Source: Helicobacter cetorum
GTDB taxonomy: Bacteria; Campylobacterota; Campylobacteria; Campylobacterales; UBA6016
Direction of reading: 5' to 3'
Assembly: GCA_022729705.1 (NCBI GenBank)
Contig: DZAX01000008.1
Location: forward strand, 1 to 64,000
Length of the DNA stretch: 64,000 nucleotides
Position 1 is the stretch's first letter. Each line of letters begins with the position of its first letter. Positions 18,228 through 27,802 of this stretch are shown piece by piece. Under the pieces are notes generated by a model that saw nothing but the letters and a program-made list of their open reading frames with translations, had not been told where the DNA came from and made no database searches. The translations under genes were made by a program, and so were the position numbers.

Positions 18228-20521
18228 TGAGATCGATTAGGTCAAAACTCATTTTCATGCTAAGCCTTTCGGCTTTGCTCTCTATCGCCCTCACCTCTAC
18301 AGCCCTTTTTATCTACAAGTACAACCAAAGCAGGTCTCAAGCCATAAGCATACTATCAGATATGGCGGCTGTAATGAGCGAAAATCTTACCGCCTCTTTG
18401 GAGTTTGACGACGAGGCAAGCGCCAAATCTATACTTAACGCTTTTAAAAATTCCGGCAGAATAGACGGCGCCTATCTACTAAAAAAAGACGGCTCGATGC
18501 TGGCAAAATACGAAAAAGATGGGTTAAATAAAGAGTTAATATTAAAAAAAGCCAAACCATTTTTTGAAAATATACTCATAAAGCCCGAGTCAAGCTCTTT
18601 TGATTTTAACTCTATATTTTTGGCTAAACAGATAATTTTAAACGACAAACATATAGGATCCGTCGTTATCGCCTCTAATACAAAGGAGATGCAAGAGACG
18701 CTTTACACTCAGCTTTTTATGCAAACAACAACGTCGTTAATAGCGCTAATTTTGATGATTTTGCTTGCGTTTAGACTCCAAAAAGCGTTTACCGACCCAA
18801 TTTACACTTTAAAAAATGCGTTTGACGCCGTTAGGCTAAAAAACGATTACTCCGCCAAGATAGACCTAAAAACAAACGACGAGTTTCAATCTTTGTTTGA
18901 CGGTTTTGGAAAAATGCTGGAAACTATAAAAAATCAAAAAGCGGAGCTTGAAGTATATACCGATAGCCTAAACGAGACTATAGCGCTTAAAACGGCGGAC
19001 ATTCAAAACCAAAAGGCAAGGCTGGAGAGGCTGCTTGTGACTCTCGATAAAAACGTAATATTTTCAAGAACCGATTTAGAGGGCGTCATCACTCAAGCCT
19101 CGGAGGCTTTTTGCAAAATTAGCGGCTACTCAAAAGAGGAGCTCATAGGCAAACCTCACAATATAGTAAGGCATCCCGATATGCCAACAAGCGTGTACGC
19201 AGAGCTTTGGAATACGCTCAAAGACGGCAAAATATGGCATGGCGAGGTTAAAAATCAGAAAAAAGACGGCGGATACTACTGGGCGGAGAGCGTTATATCT
19301 CCAGAATACGATAATTTTGGCTCACAGGTAGGTTTTAGCGCTATACAACAAGATATAACGGCAAAAAAACGCGAAGAGGTAGAGAGAATACTTGAAAATA
19401 TATTGTTGCCAATACTAATAACATCAAGAGCCGAGCGAAAAATACTCTACGCCAATAAATACGCAGAAGACCAATACGATAGACCGCTTTGCGAGCTAAT
19501 AGGCGCCGACATCGACAACGTATATACCGCAAAGGGGCAACAAGAACAGATACTTGAACTTTTGTCAAAAAACGGTAGAGTTCTAAATCTTGAAGAGAAT
19601 TTCAAAACCGCCGGAGGCAAAGAGTTTACGGCGCTCTTATCTGTTATCCCTATCGTATATTCTGGAATTGATTGCTATATCGGCATGGTGACGGATATAA
19701 CAGAGCAAAAAAGAATAGAAAACGAATTTAGAATACTCCATCAGCATACAAAAGAGTCTATAGAGTACGCTTCGTTGCTTCAACATTCGCTTATCCCATC
19801 AAGCGACCTTTTCAAAAAGTATTTTTCGGATCACTTTGTTATTTGGCATCCAAAAGATATAGTGGGAGGCGATATATATCTGTTTGACGAACTTGAAAAG
19901 CGCAACGAATGCTTGCTATTTGTGATAGACTGCACAGGACACGGCGTTCCCGGCGCTTTTGTTACGATGCTCGTAAAGGCAATTGAGCGCGAAATTGTCT
20001 CGCAAATCAATAACGACGATATGACCGACGTGAGCCCCGCTTGGATACTCTCATATTTTAACAAAACGATGAAGTATCTATTAAGACAAGACAGTGATAA
20101 AGCTATAAGCAACGCCGGTTTTGACGGCGCTATCATTCACTATAATAAACAAAATAGAGTTTTAAAATTTGCGGGGGCTCAAACTAACTTGTTTTATGTT
20201 CAAGACGACAAGTTAAATATCATAAAAGGAGATAGACACTCTATCGGATATAAAAAATCTAACGCCGATTTTCAATTTACGGAACATACGATACAAGCCG
20301 CAAACGAGATGCGCATATATTTGACGACGGACGGCTATATAGATCAAAACGGCGGAGACAAAGGTTTTCCATTTGGCAAAACGAGATTTGGCGATATGAT
20401 AGAGACAAGTTATACCGAAAGTTTTGCGGATCAAAAAGAGCTGTTTTTGTATGGATTACAAAAATATCAAAAAGACGAAATTCGCAATGACGATATAACG
20501 TTGATAGGGTTTAAAATATGA
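18227..20521 (+). CDS. CHASE8-like sensor, HAMP, PAS, PAS, SpoIIE/PP2C phosphatase
   Basis: 764 aa; N-terminus 'LFIYKYNQSRSQAISILSDMAAVMSENLTASLEFDDEASAKSILNAFKNSGRIDGAYLLKKDGSMLAKYEKD' (CHASE8-like), PAS 'SGYSKEELIGKPHNIVRHPDMPTSVYAELWNTLKDGKIWHGEV', PP2C closely similar to 9873-11528. Confidence 0.88.
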   Translation: MRSIRSKLIFMLSLSALLSIALTSTALFIYKYNQSRSQAISILSDMAAVMSENLTASLEFDDEASAKSILNAFKNSGRIDGAYLLKKDGSMLAKYEKDGLNKELILKKAKPFFENILIKPESSSFDFNSIFLAKQIILNDKHIGSVVIASNTKEMQETLYTQLFMQTTTSLIALILMILLAFRLQKAFTDPIYTLKNAFDAVRLKNDYSAKIDLKTNDEFQSLFDGFGKMLETIKNQKAELEVYTDSLNETIALKTADIQNQKARLERLLVTLDKNVIFSRTDLEGVITQASEAFCKISGYSKEELIGKPHNIVRHPDMPTSVYAELWNTLKDGKIWHGEVKNQKKDGGYYWAESVISPEYDNFGSQVGFSAIQQDITAKKREEVERILENILLPILITSRAERKILYANKYAEDQYDRPLCELIGADIDNVYTAKGQQEQILELLSKNGRVLNLEENFKTAGGKEFTALLSVIPIVYSGIDCYIGMVTDITEQKRIENEFRILHQHTKESIEYASLLQHSLIPSSDLFKKYFSDHFVIWHPKDIVGGDIYLFDELEKRNECLLFVIDCTGHGVPGAFVTMLVKAIEREIVSQINNDDMTDVSPAWILSYFNKTMKYLLRQDSDKAISNAGFDGAIIHYNKQNRVLKFAGAQTNLFYVQDDKLNIIKGDRHSIGYKKSNADFQFTEHTIQAANEMRIYLTTDGYIDQNGGDKGFPFGKTRFGDMIETSYTESFADQKELFLYGLQKYQKDEIRNDDITLIGFKI

Positions 20522-20589
20522 ATTTATATAACTCTTTGTCTGCGGCGGCACCCCTAACTACCGTTTAACATTTTTGGCGTTATAACCAC

Positions 20590-20671
20590 ATACTATATTG
20601 CTAGAAAAGTTTGACTCCAGCCCTGAACTTTTTAAAGATAATCCGTACCTGAAGTTGGGGGGGACTAAACA
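20590..20671 (+). mobile_element. IS remnant (family ISb)
   Basis: tactatattgctagaaaagtttgactccagccctgaactttttaaagataatc...gggggggactaaaca, same end as the element at 51200-51743. Confidence 0.65.
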
Positions 20672-20728
20672 TAACTATAATATCACAATAATAAGAATAT
20701 TTTACTTTTTATCTTATGCAAAATAAAA

Positions 20729-21391
20729 TCATGTATAACAAATCCCTATTTTACCAAGGTGTTCACTACGACTGGCCTCTGAAGATATAGTCTCCCACGC
20801 CTCTTTCATGCCCTCAGACCATGATATATCGTCAAATGCCATTATGGAACCTTTCGCCATATATGGAAGTATTTGCTTATAGTATTTAATAGTGGCGTCT
20901 TTATCGTGATGTCCGTCTATAAAGGCAAAATCTATCGGTGATATGTGCTTCAGTGTCTCCTCTAATACATCCGAGAAACGACCGATCACTTGAGTGATAT
21001 TAGAGCAACCCGCTTTTTTGATATTTTCAGACGCAACGGCGGCTATCTCCCTAGCACCCTCTATCGTATAAATGGTCGTATTTGCATTTGCAAGAGCCAT
21101 CGTAATAGCCGAAAAACCGCAACAAGTGCCAAGCTCCAAAACAACTTTTGGCTCTCTTTTTTGGATAAGCGTATAAATCCACTCCGACCACTCGTTTTTA
21201 AGTCCAATAGAGGAGAGTTTGGCGATAGTTGTCTGGGCTTCTTTACCTTTCAACATCTCCTCTTCGCTTCTTTTGTCTTCAGGGCTTCCGGCTCCAAAGT
21301 CCAAAAACTTTATTACGCTCTCGTCTTGCATACCCTTGCTTCTAAGCTCCGCTACCGTTTGTAGGTTTTTTTTGTCTGTTTCGTTTAGCAT
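20729..21391 (-). CDS. O-methyltransferase (class I SAM)
   Basis: 220 aa; 'VVLELGTCCGFSAITMALAN...IDFAFIDGHHDKDATIKYYKQILPYMAKGSIMAFDDI'. Confidence 0.85.
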   Translation of the reverse strand: MLNETDKKNLQTVAELRSKGMQDESVIKFLDFGAGSPEDKRSEEEMLKGKEAQTTIAKLSSIGLKNEWSEWIYTLIQKREPKVVLELGTCCGFSAITMALANANTTIYTIEGAREIAAVASENIKKAGCSNITQVIGRFSDVLEETLKHISPIDFAFIDGHHDKDATIKYYKQILPYMAKGSIMAFDDISWSEGMKEAWETISSEASRSEHLGKIGICYT

Positions 21392-21396
21392 ACCTT

Positions 21397-22455
21397 TTAG
21401 TGCCCCAATCTACATTTTTTTGGTTTAAAGCGCAAAAATACTTCTTCTCCAGTCTCTATTGACTCGTATATCGCCATAATAAGCTCCAAGCTTCGTCTAC
21501 CCTCTAATCCGTCAACCAAAGCTTTACCGCCGTTCTCTATACAATCAACCACATGTTCGTAATATGCTTTATGCCCAAAACCATATACATCCGGCGGATT
21601 CGTGGAAAAGTCTCTTTTAACTATCTCATCTTCTTCGATACCGTCCTTAAAACTCCAATGTCTTATCTCGTTTACAGCAAATCCACCTATCTCCACGCTA
21701 CCTTTTTCGCCAAGAATAGATATAGAACCTTCTAGGTCGTTTGGTCTAGTGGCGGTTGTAGCTTCTACAACCCCTAGCGCACCACTTTTAAATTTTAGCA
21801 GGGCTACGCCGGTATCTTCAACTTCTATATCGACAAGCTGTGTCGCACTTTTCGCAAACACGCTTTCCACATCACCCATTAGCCACTCCAGCAAATCCAC
21901 ATGATGACTAGCTTGATTTGTAAAAACACCCCCATCCATAGCCCAAGTACCTCTCCACTCATCTTGATCATAGTATCGCTGATCTCTACACCACCTAATG
22001 CGTACCGTCCCCATAACAAGCTTACCAAATCTACCGGTAATTAAAGCCTCCCTTAGCTTTACAACTGGCAAGTTGTACCTATTTTGCTTAATGACAAACA
22101 GCCTTATACCGTTTTCATCGCACACTCTAATCATTTTATCAGCATCTTCAAGCGTTAAAGCCATAGGCTTTTCAACTATGATATGCTTTTTGTAGGTCGC
22201 CAAAGCTATTGTGTGCTCGGCGTGCATCCCGCTTGGTGTTAATATGCTTACCGCATCAATATTTTGCTCTATTTTCATCATTTCTTGAAAACTATCGTAG
22301 TAATTAACTCCATATTTTGAGCCAAACTTCTCTGCTTTATTTTTATCTATATCGCAAACAGCTACAAGTTTAGCGCCGTTTATTAGCCCTGCCCCTAAAA
22401 GCTCCGCATGTCTGACGGCGATTCTGCCACACCCTATTAGCACTATATTTAACAT
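21397..22455 (-). CDS. Gfo/Idh/MocA family oxidoreductase
   Basis: 352 aa; 'IGCGRIAVRHAELL...EKPMALTLEDADKMI...DGGVFTNQASHHVDLLEWLMG'. Confidence 0.93.
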   Translation of the reverse strand: MLNIVLIGCGRIAVRHAELLGAGLINGAKLVAVCDIDKNKAEKFGSKYGVNYYDSFQEMMKIEQNIDAVSILTPSGMHAEHTIALATYKKHIIVEKPMALTLEDADKMIRVCDENGIRLFVIKQNRYNLPVVKLREALITGRFGKLVMGTVRIRWCRDQRYYDQDEWRGTWAMDGGVFTNQASHHVDLLEWLMGDVESVFAKSATQLVDIEVEDTGVALLKFKSGALGVVEATTATRPNDLEGSISILGEKGSVEIGGFAVNEIRHWSFKDGIEEDEIVKRDFSTNPPDVYGFGHKAYYEHVVDCIENGGKALVDGLEGRRSLELIMAIYESIETGEEVFLRFKPKKCRLGH

Positions 22456-23528
22456 TATAATATCTCTTCTATCTTGTCTAAAATATTTTTAAAATCGCAA
22501 TTTCCTCTACAAAAAAAACGTTTATTATCCAGTTTTTTACCTATTAAATCTTTTGCGAGTTCAACGGCTTCTTTTTCGCTATTTGTCCAGTGCATTATAC
22601 CATTTTGAATAAGATATTGATCATGATAAAGCCATATAGACCTCGTGGAGATGGTAGGTATTCCGTAATAAACAGACTCCAAATTCATCGTTCCACCGCC
22701 GCCTATAAAAAGATCTATAAAAGGATAAAACTCTTCAGGGCGAAGCTTTTCTTTTAAAACAACAGCTATATCGCCGAAATCTCTTTCAAGATACTCGCTC
22801 TCGTATCTAGGCATTATTACTATATTCGCGTTTATTTCCTCTTTTAAAGCGGGGATTACTGAGTATAAAAGCGGAAGTTTCTCGGACACATAGTGTGCCT
22901 TATACTCCTCTTCCCTTATCATGATGGTCATTTTGCCATTATCGATACCATATCTTTTTCTAAAATCGTTTTTATCTTCAACTTTTATGTCTTTCATCCA
23001 GAGGCACACATCTACAAAATCGTATGGGATAATTTGCTCATCAGATAAAGCAAGATTTGAAAACATAGAACGCGGCATAATGTATGGATAGAAAAATAGT
23101 TTTGAGTAGGGCAGAGTAAGGCGCGTAACTGCTGTAATATTTTTTGGGCTTTCTAGGTTGCCTGGATTTGTAACAGCTGGAGTATCGTAAATGTTGACTA
23201 TAGGGATACCAAGACCAAATGCAACATGCACACTATCGACGACTGCACCGCAAATAAGCACTTTTGGTACGCCTATCTGCCTAAAAATATCCAAAAACTC
23301 TTTTTGACGGAAAATCCTAGCCTGAAACTTGTCAAGAAGTGTACTACCGCCATATTCACCTAATACTGTATGTTCGATGCCGTTAAGCTCTAGTATCTCT
23401 TTTGCCTCGGTGTAATGCGGAGCATATCTCGTACTTACGAATATCTTTTGACCTCTAGCTTTTAACTCGGGAATCATTTTACTAAAAAACATAGCATATT
23501 TAGGGGTGCCGACATCAATCCAAATCAT
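22455..23528 (-). CDS. DUF354 family (UDP-GlcNAc 2-epimerase/GT-B-like) protein
   Basis: 357 aa; 'IWIDVGTPKYAMFFSKMIPELKARGQKIFVSTR...GGGGTMNLESVYYGIPTIS'. Confidence 0.8.
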   Translation of the reverse strand: MIWIDVGTPKYAMFFSKMIPELKARGQKIFVSTRYAPHYTEAKEILELNGIEHTVLGEYGGSTLLDKFQARIFRQKEFLDIFRQIGVPKVLICGAVVDSVHVAFGLGIPIVNIYDTPAVTNPGNLESPKNITAVTRLTLPYSKLFFYPYIMPRSMFSNLALSDEQIIPYDFVDVCLWMKDIKVEDKNDFRKRYGIDNGKMTIMIREEEYKAHYVSEKLPLLYSVIPALKEEINANIVIMPRYESEYLERDFGDIAVVLKEKLRPEEFYPFIDLFIGGGGTMNLESVYYGIPTISTRSIWLYHDQYLIQNGIMHWTNSEKEAVELAKDLIGKKLDNKRFFCRGNCDFKNILDKIEEIL

Positions 23529-25225
23529 ATTAGTTCTTTCAACCTTTCATAAAAAAATAGCCTCACGTCAACCGTATCCTTGGCGTTAAATCCAAGTTCT
23601 CGCATCCATGCTATATCGGGAGCTTCAAAACCTTTTTTATCTTTTCTGTAGACTATGTCTGCGTCCAAATATCCGGAAAGTATTTTACGCAATAAAAACT
23701 TGCTATACCCATTATGAAATTTATAAGAGTTTGGCGCAGAGTGGGCAAACTGCACAATGCGATAGTCGGTAAAAGGCGTTCTATTCTCCACCCCAAACTT
23801 CATAGCGTTTCTATCCTCAAAGCGTAGAAGCATCGGCAAATTAAACTTTAAAGTGTCAAGCCGCAACGCTTTTGACGGGCTTGGCGTAAACTTTTCTAAC
23901 AGTAAATCATAGTTTGGCTTGTAGTCTTGGAAAATAGCGTTTATTTTCTCCAAAGACCCGATATTGTCATCTATAATCAGCTCTTTTTTTACATGCAAAG
24001 GAAGAGAGAATTTAACGCCCAGCATATATTCATTAAGAGCCTCTTTGCCATACACATCAAGCCTATCAAGCAGATTTTGCCTATTTTGCGTCAAAAATCT
24101 AGCCACATGGTGATAATAACCGCCAAAAAGCTCGTCGGCGCCCTGCCCCGTCACGGCTACTTTTGAGTATTTTGATAGCTCTTTAAAAACCGCATACTGC
24201 ACAAAAGTAGAAAAACTTCTTGTCATATCCGACTGCGTCGCCAAAAAATCATCTATAAGCTCTTTTAAATCATCTACTTTTGGCGATAGCTTAATAAGAT
24301 TTAGATTCAGTTTTTTTGCAACTATATCCATATATGGACTCTCGTCAGAAGAGGGATAAGAGGGGAATACAGCTCCAAAATATCGCATATCTACGCCATT
24401 TTTTGCAAGAAGAGCGGCGATAAGAGAGCTATCTATACCGCCCGATAACAAAACCCCAACTTCCACATCAGAGCGAAGCCTAAGAAGTAGCGCATCTTCA
24501 AAAAGTTCCTCAAACTCGTCGCACGTTTTTTTAAACTCTTTTTTATCAAACTTTTTAGCCGTTTCAGAGCTGTGCGGTAAGCTCCAATATCTCCTGATAG
24601 AGAGTTTAGCTTTTTTTGCGTCAAATACGCCGTAATGCGCCGGCGGTAGATGTTTTATCTCTTTATAAATTGTCTTTTCAGAATAGTCGTTTATATTAAA
24701 TAGAATCGAGTCACAAAGCGTCTGTTTGTCGTACTCCAAAGAGCAAACAGACTTAAACGCTTCTATCTCTGAGGCAAAAAACAGTTTGCCGCCTTTTAAC
24801 GTATAGTAAAAAGGCTTATTTCCAAGCCTATCTCTCGCCAAAAATAGCTTTTTGCTTTTTTTATCATATACGCAAAAAGCAAAGTCTCCGTTAAATCTTT
24901 CAAGGCACCCCACCCCCCAATATCTGTACGCTTTTAGCAACACCTCGCTATCGCTGTGAGAGTGAAACGTCACTCCTTTTTTTTCTAGCTCCTCTTTTAG
25001 CTCTATATAGTTGTATATCTCGCCGTTGTATACGAGTACAAAATCTTCATCATACATAGGCTGAGCCGCTTCGTCGCTTAGGTCTATAATACTTAGACGG
25101 TTGTGGGCGAGGGCGATATGTTCGTCTTCAAAAAAGCCGTTTGCATCGGGTCCCCTATGCCTCATCGAGCCTGAGGCTTTTTTTATAATTTCGCTAAAGA
25201 TATTACCACCGCAAATTGAACACAC
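23525..25225 (-). CDS. Asparagine synthase (glutamine-hydrolysing) family
   Basis: 566 aa; N-terminal 'MCSICGG' Ntn amidotransferase domain, 'GVLLSGGIDSSLIAALLA', 'TGQGADELFGGY'. Confidence 0.92.
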   Translation of the reverse strand: MCSICGGNIFSEIIKKASGSMRHRGPDANGFFEDEHIALAHNRLSIIDLSDEAAQPMYDEDFVLVYNGEIYNYIELKEELEKKGVTFHSHSDSEVLLKAYRYWGVGCLERFNGDFAFCVYDKKSKKLFLARDRLGNKPFYYTLKGGKLFFASEIEAFKSVCSLEYDKQTLCDSILFNINDYSEKTIYKEIKHLPPAHYGVFDAKKAKLSIRRYWSLPHSSETAKKFDKKEFKKTCDEFEELFEDALLLRLRSDVEVGVLLSGGIDSSLIAALLAKNGVDMRYFGAVFPSYPSSDESPYMDIVAKKLNLNLIKLSPKVDDLKELIDDFLATQSDMTRSFSTFVQYAVFKELSKYSKVAVTGQGADELFGGYYHHVARFLTQNRQNLLDRLDVYGKEALNEYMLGVKFSLPLHVKKELIIDDNIGSLEKINAIFQDYKPNYDLLLEKFTPSPSKALRLDTLKFNLPMLLRFEDRNAMKFGVENRTPFTDYRIVQFAHSAPNSYKFHNGYSKFLLRKILSGYLDADIVYRKDKKGFEAPDIAWMRELGFNAKDTVDVRLFFYERLKELI

Positions 25226-25590
25226 TAAGCCGCACCGCCGTTAGAGCTTATAATCTCTTTGCAAATGGAGAGATATTTCTTTGTTAAAATATTTTTGTCT
25301 ATAAGCGAGAGAGCTTCTTTGCTTGGCGTATAGTCTAGCGATTCACTCTTTTCGACATACAAAAATGCGTCTACGAGTGCTTGCTCGTTATCCACCAAAA
25401 ACGCACTTTTTTGATGCTCCAAAAACCCCTCATACTGAGGTAGATTTCTAAAAATCATAAACTTTCTAGCCGCTAAACACTCAAGCATTGTGTGCGGCAA
25501 CAACTGTTTTTCTACACCAGCTAGGCTTCTGAGTAATACTTTATGTCTAGATCTCATCTGAGCTATTGTTTGCCTCCCACTAATAACCAT
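25225..25590 (-). pseudogene. Glycosyltransferase C-terminal remnant fused to an IS3-like orfA start
   Basis: 121 aa with GT C-terminal character ('LLPHTMLECLAARKFMIFRNLPQYEGF...'); upstream reads 'MSKKKKIFSADFKSKVILWLLVGGK', an IS3-type OrfA N-terminus. Confidence 0.6.
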
Positions 25591-25675
25591 AAGATGACTT
25601 TACTTTTAAAGTCCGCACTGAATATTTTTTTCTTTTTACTCATGATATTTTTCCATAAACGCTGTTTTCAGCTTA
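25591..25675 (-). mobile_element. IS3-family orfA N-terminal remnant
   Basis: Translation 'MSKKKKIFSADFKSKVILWLLVGGK' then frameshifted '..TIAQ'. Confidence 0.6.
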
Positions 25676-25687
25676 GCCCTCGTGAAG

Positions 25688-26836
25688 TTAATTATTTAGA
25701 CCGTTGTCTTTTTTGCGGATTATGCCGGACTGCAAGCAATAGCTGGCAAGAAAACTCTCACATATCTCAAGATACTCGTAAGTCTGCAGATCAATATCCA
25801 AAACTACCGCAGCATCAAGACTTTTACCAGGTTTTGGGCGTTTTGAATCAACCTCTAAAAAAGCCTTTGACAGCGAATACTCGTCATCGCATAAAATAGA
25901 GTTATCCGGATGCAAAAGCTCGTCATAGTGTTCTATATTGGAGGCGATAACAAATACGCCGACCGCCAAAGCCTCCATAAAACTCTGCGGCAACCCGTCG
26001 CTTGGAGCGAATGAAATAACCGCGTCACAACTTGCAAACGCCATCGGCATACGCTCGTGCGGTACAATAAAAAACAAAATATCGTCCGCAAATTCGCTTT
26101 GTTTTGCAATCTCCCGCAACGAATCAAGGTAAGCTTTATCCGGTCTTAAGGTTGAAATCGCAAGCTTAGCGCTTGACCTGCCCTCTCGTTTAAAGTGCAA
26201 AAATGCGTTTAATACCTCTTCTTTTCTATAAAACGGTTGCATAGCCCTAACACAAAAAAATAGAGTGGCGCCGCCGCTCCAGGCTTGCAGCTCATCATCT
26301 GGTTGCGGGGTTGTAAAACACTCGCTTACACCCCAGCTTATCATATGAATACGGTTTTCTTTTATACCTTTTACATTATCCATCAACATCTGCTTCATAC
26401 ATAAAGACTTTACCGTAACCGCTGCGGCGTTTTTCAGTAATATCGAAGCCCAAAAAGCTTTCTGCCCCTTAAAATCTTGCGCTTTATCTATGTCACCGCC
26501 CATGCAACTTACAAGCAAGCGCTCTCTAAACGGCAAAAAAGCCAACGTCTGCCAAAGTCTACTGCCCCAATGAATAATAATCAGTTTTGGTCGATAGCCC
26601 AAAATAAGCCAAAACGTCAAAATAGTGCTCGCAATATATCGAAGCGTTCTGTTTTTGCAGCACAAAGGTCTAATAATCTTAAAACCGACATCCACATCCA
26701 CCTCATCGCAATCCGCATTTGCGACGACCACAACATCCTCGCCAAGTCTTTTAAGTATCGCTATTCGTGCTCTTAAAAGCGAACTATTGACGTTTGCAAA
26801 AACTAAAATCACTTTTTTTTGCCTCTTCCTTCCCAA
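25688..26836 (-). CDS. Glycosyltransferase (GT-B/GT4-like)
   Basis: 382 aa; 'FFIVPHERMPMAFASCDAVISFAPSDGLPQSFMEALAVGVFVIAS'. Confidence 0.83.
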   Translation of the reverse strand: MGRKRQKKVILVFANVNSSLLRARIAILKRLGEDVVVVANADCDEVDVDVGFKIIRPLCCKNRTLRYIASTILTFWLILGYRPKLIIIHWGSRLWQTLAFLPFRERLLVSCMGGDIDKAQDFKGQKAFWASILLKNAAAVTVKSLCMKQMLMDNVKGIKENRIHMISWGVSECFTTPQPDDELQAWSGGATLFFCVRAMQPFYRKEEVLNAFLHFKREGRSSAKLAISTLRPDKAYLDSLREIAKQSEFADDILFFIVPHERMPMAFASCDAVISFAPSDGLPQSFMEALAVGVFVIASNIEHYDELLHPDNSILCDDEYSLSKAFLEVDSKRPKPGKSLDAAVVLDIDLQTYEYLEICESFLASYCLQSGIIRKKDNGLNN

Positions 26837-27802
26837 CCGTTATATCCAAGATGGGCATCAACATCCTTAAGACCTGCTTCTTCAAGCCATCTTCTAAATG
26901 TCTTTAGTCTTACGGGGTGGTCATGCGCGGGGGAGAGCATATCAAAAAAATCTAGATAAGCCCACTCTTTTAGCTGCTTTTCATCAAGCCCCAGTGATGT
27001 ATAGTCAGGGATCAAAAGTCGCCAATTAATTTTATTAGCTCGCTTCGGCGAAAAAAGGTACCGATTGAGCTTGAATATGGGCCACATAAAGTCTATATAG
27101 TGCTTGCCAAAATTGTATAAAAATCTATGTGGTAACCTCTTTGTTATGGGACGTACCCAGTATTTCGTGTTAAATGGCGTATTTTTATTAAACGGATAAT
27201 GGTCGCACACTATTTCACCGTCTTTTTTTAATTTTTGCACCAAGACATCAATAGCTTTTTTGGCATTTGGAGTATGCTGCAACACACCAAAACAAAATAG
27301 TTTATCGGCAATATTATCAGGAAAAGGCATCTCATATATATTTGCTTGCACGAGTAATAAATTTTGATTTTCGCCATTACTTTCATAGTTTGCTTCTACC
27401 GCATTGGAATAATCAAAAGACAAAACCATTGCTCCCGTCTCGAGTGCATGCTTTGTAAATCTGCCTGAACCAGAACCAGCTTCAATAATTAATTGTCCGC
27501 CTAGGTGGTTTTCGCCCCCCCCATCTTGTCTCTTTAGCGAATCGCTCCTCGCTGACCTTAACTCCACTAGCATGGTCGTACTGTGTTTTTTTGTGAGCCA
27601 ACCACTCGAAGCCAAAGCTATTTGCATAATTATCAGCATCTACAAAACGCGGAATTGAGTTTGTAATCGAATAACTTGCTCCGCACTTTAAGCATAGCAG
27701 TGTACCTTCTTTCGTGCATATATCATCTCCGTCTATCACTTCTAATCTAAAATCTGAACAACATTTAGAACAAGCTAAATATTTTAAATGAATATTAAGC
27801 AT
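26809..27802 (-). pseudogene. Class I SAM methyltransferase with N-terminal zinc-ribbon (Trm112-like), split by a frameshift at poly-G(8); candidate phase-variable gene
   Basis: N-part 27482..27802 'YLACSKCCSDFRLEVIDGDD...EERFAKETRWGG|RKPPRRTINY*'; C-part continues in another frame '|ENHLGGQLIIEAGSGSGRFTKHAL'; G8 tract at 27515-27522. Confidence 0.8.

Noticed and set aside
20657-20663. G7 tract
   Set aside because: Part of the conserved end of IS family b, not a gene-associated contingency tract.
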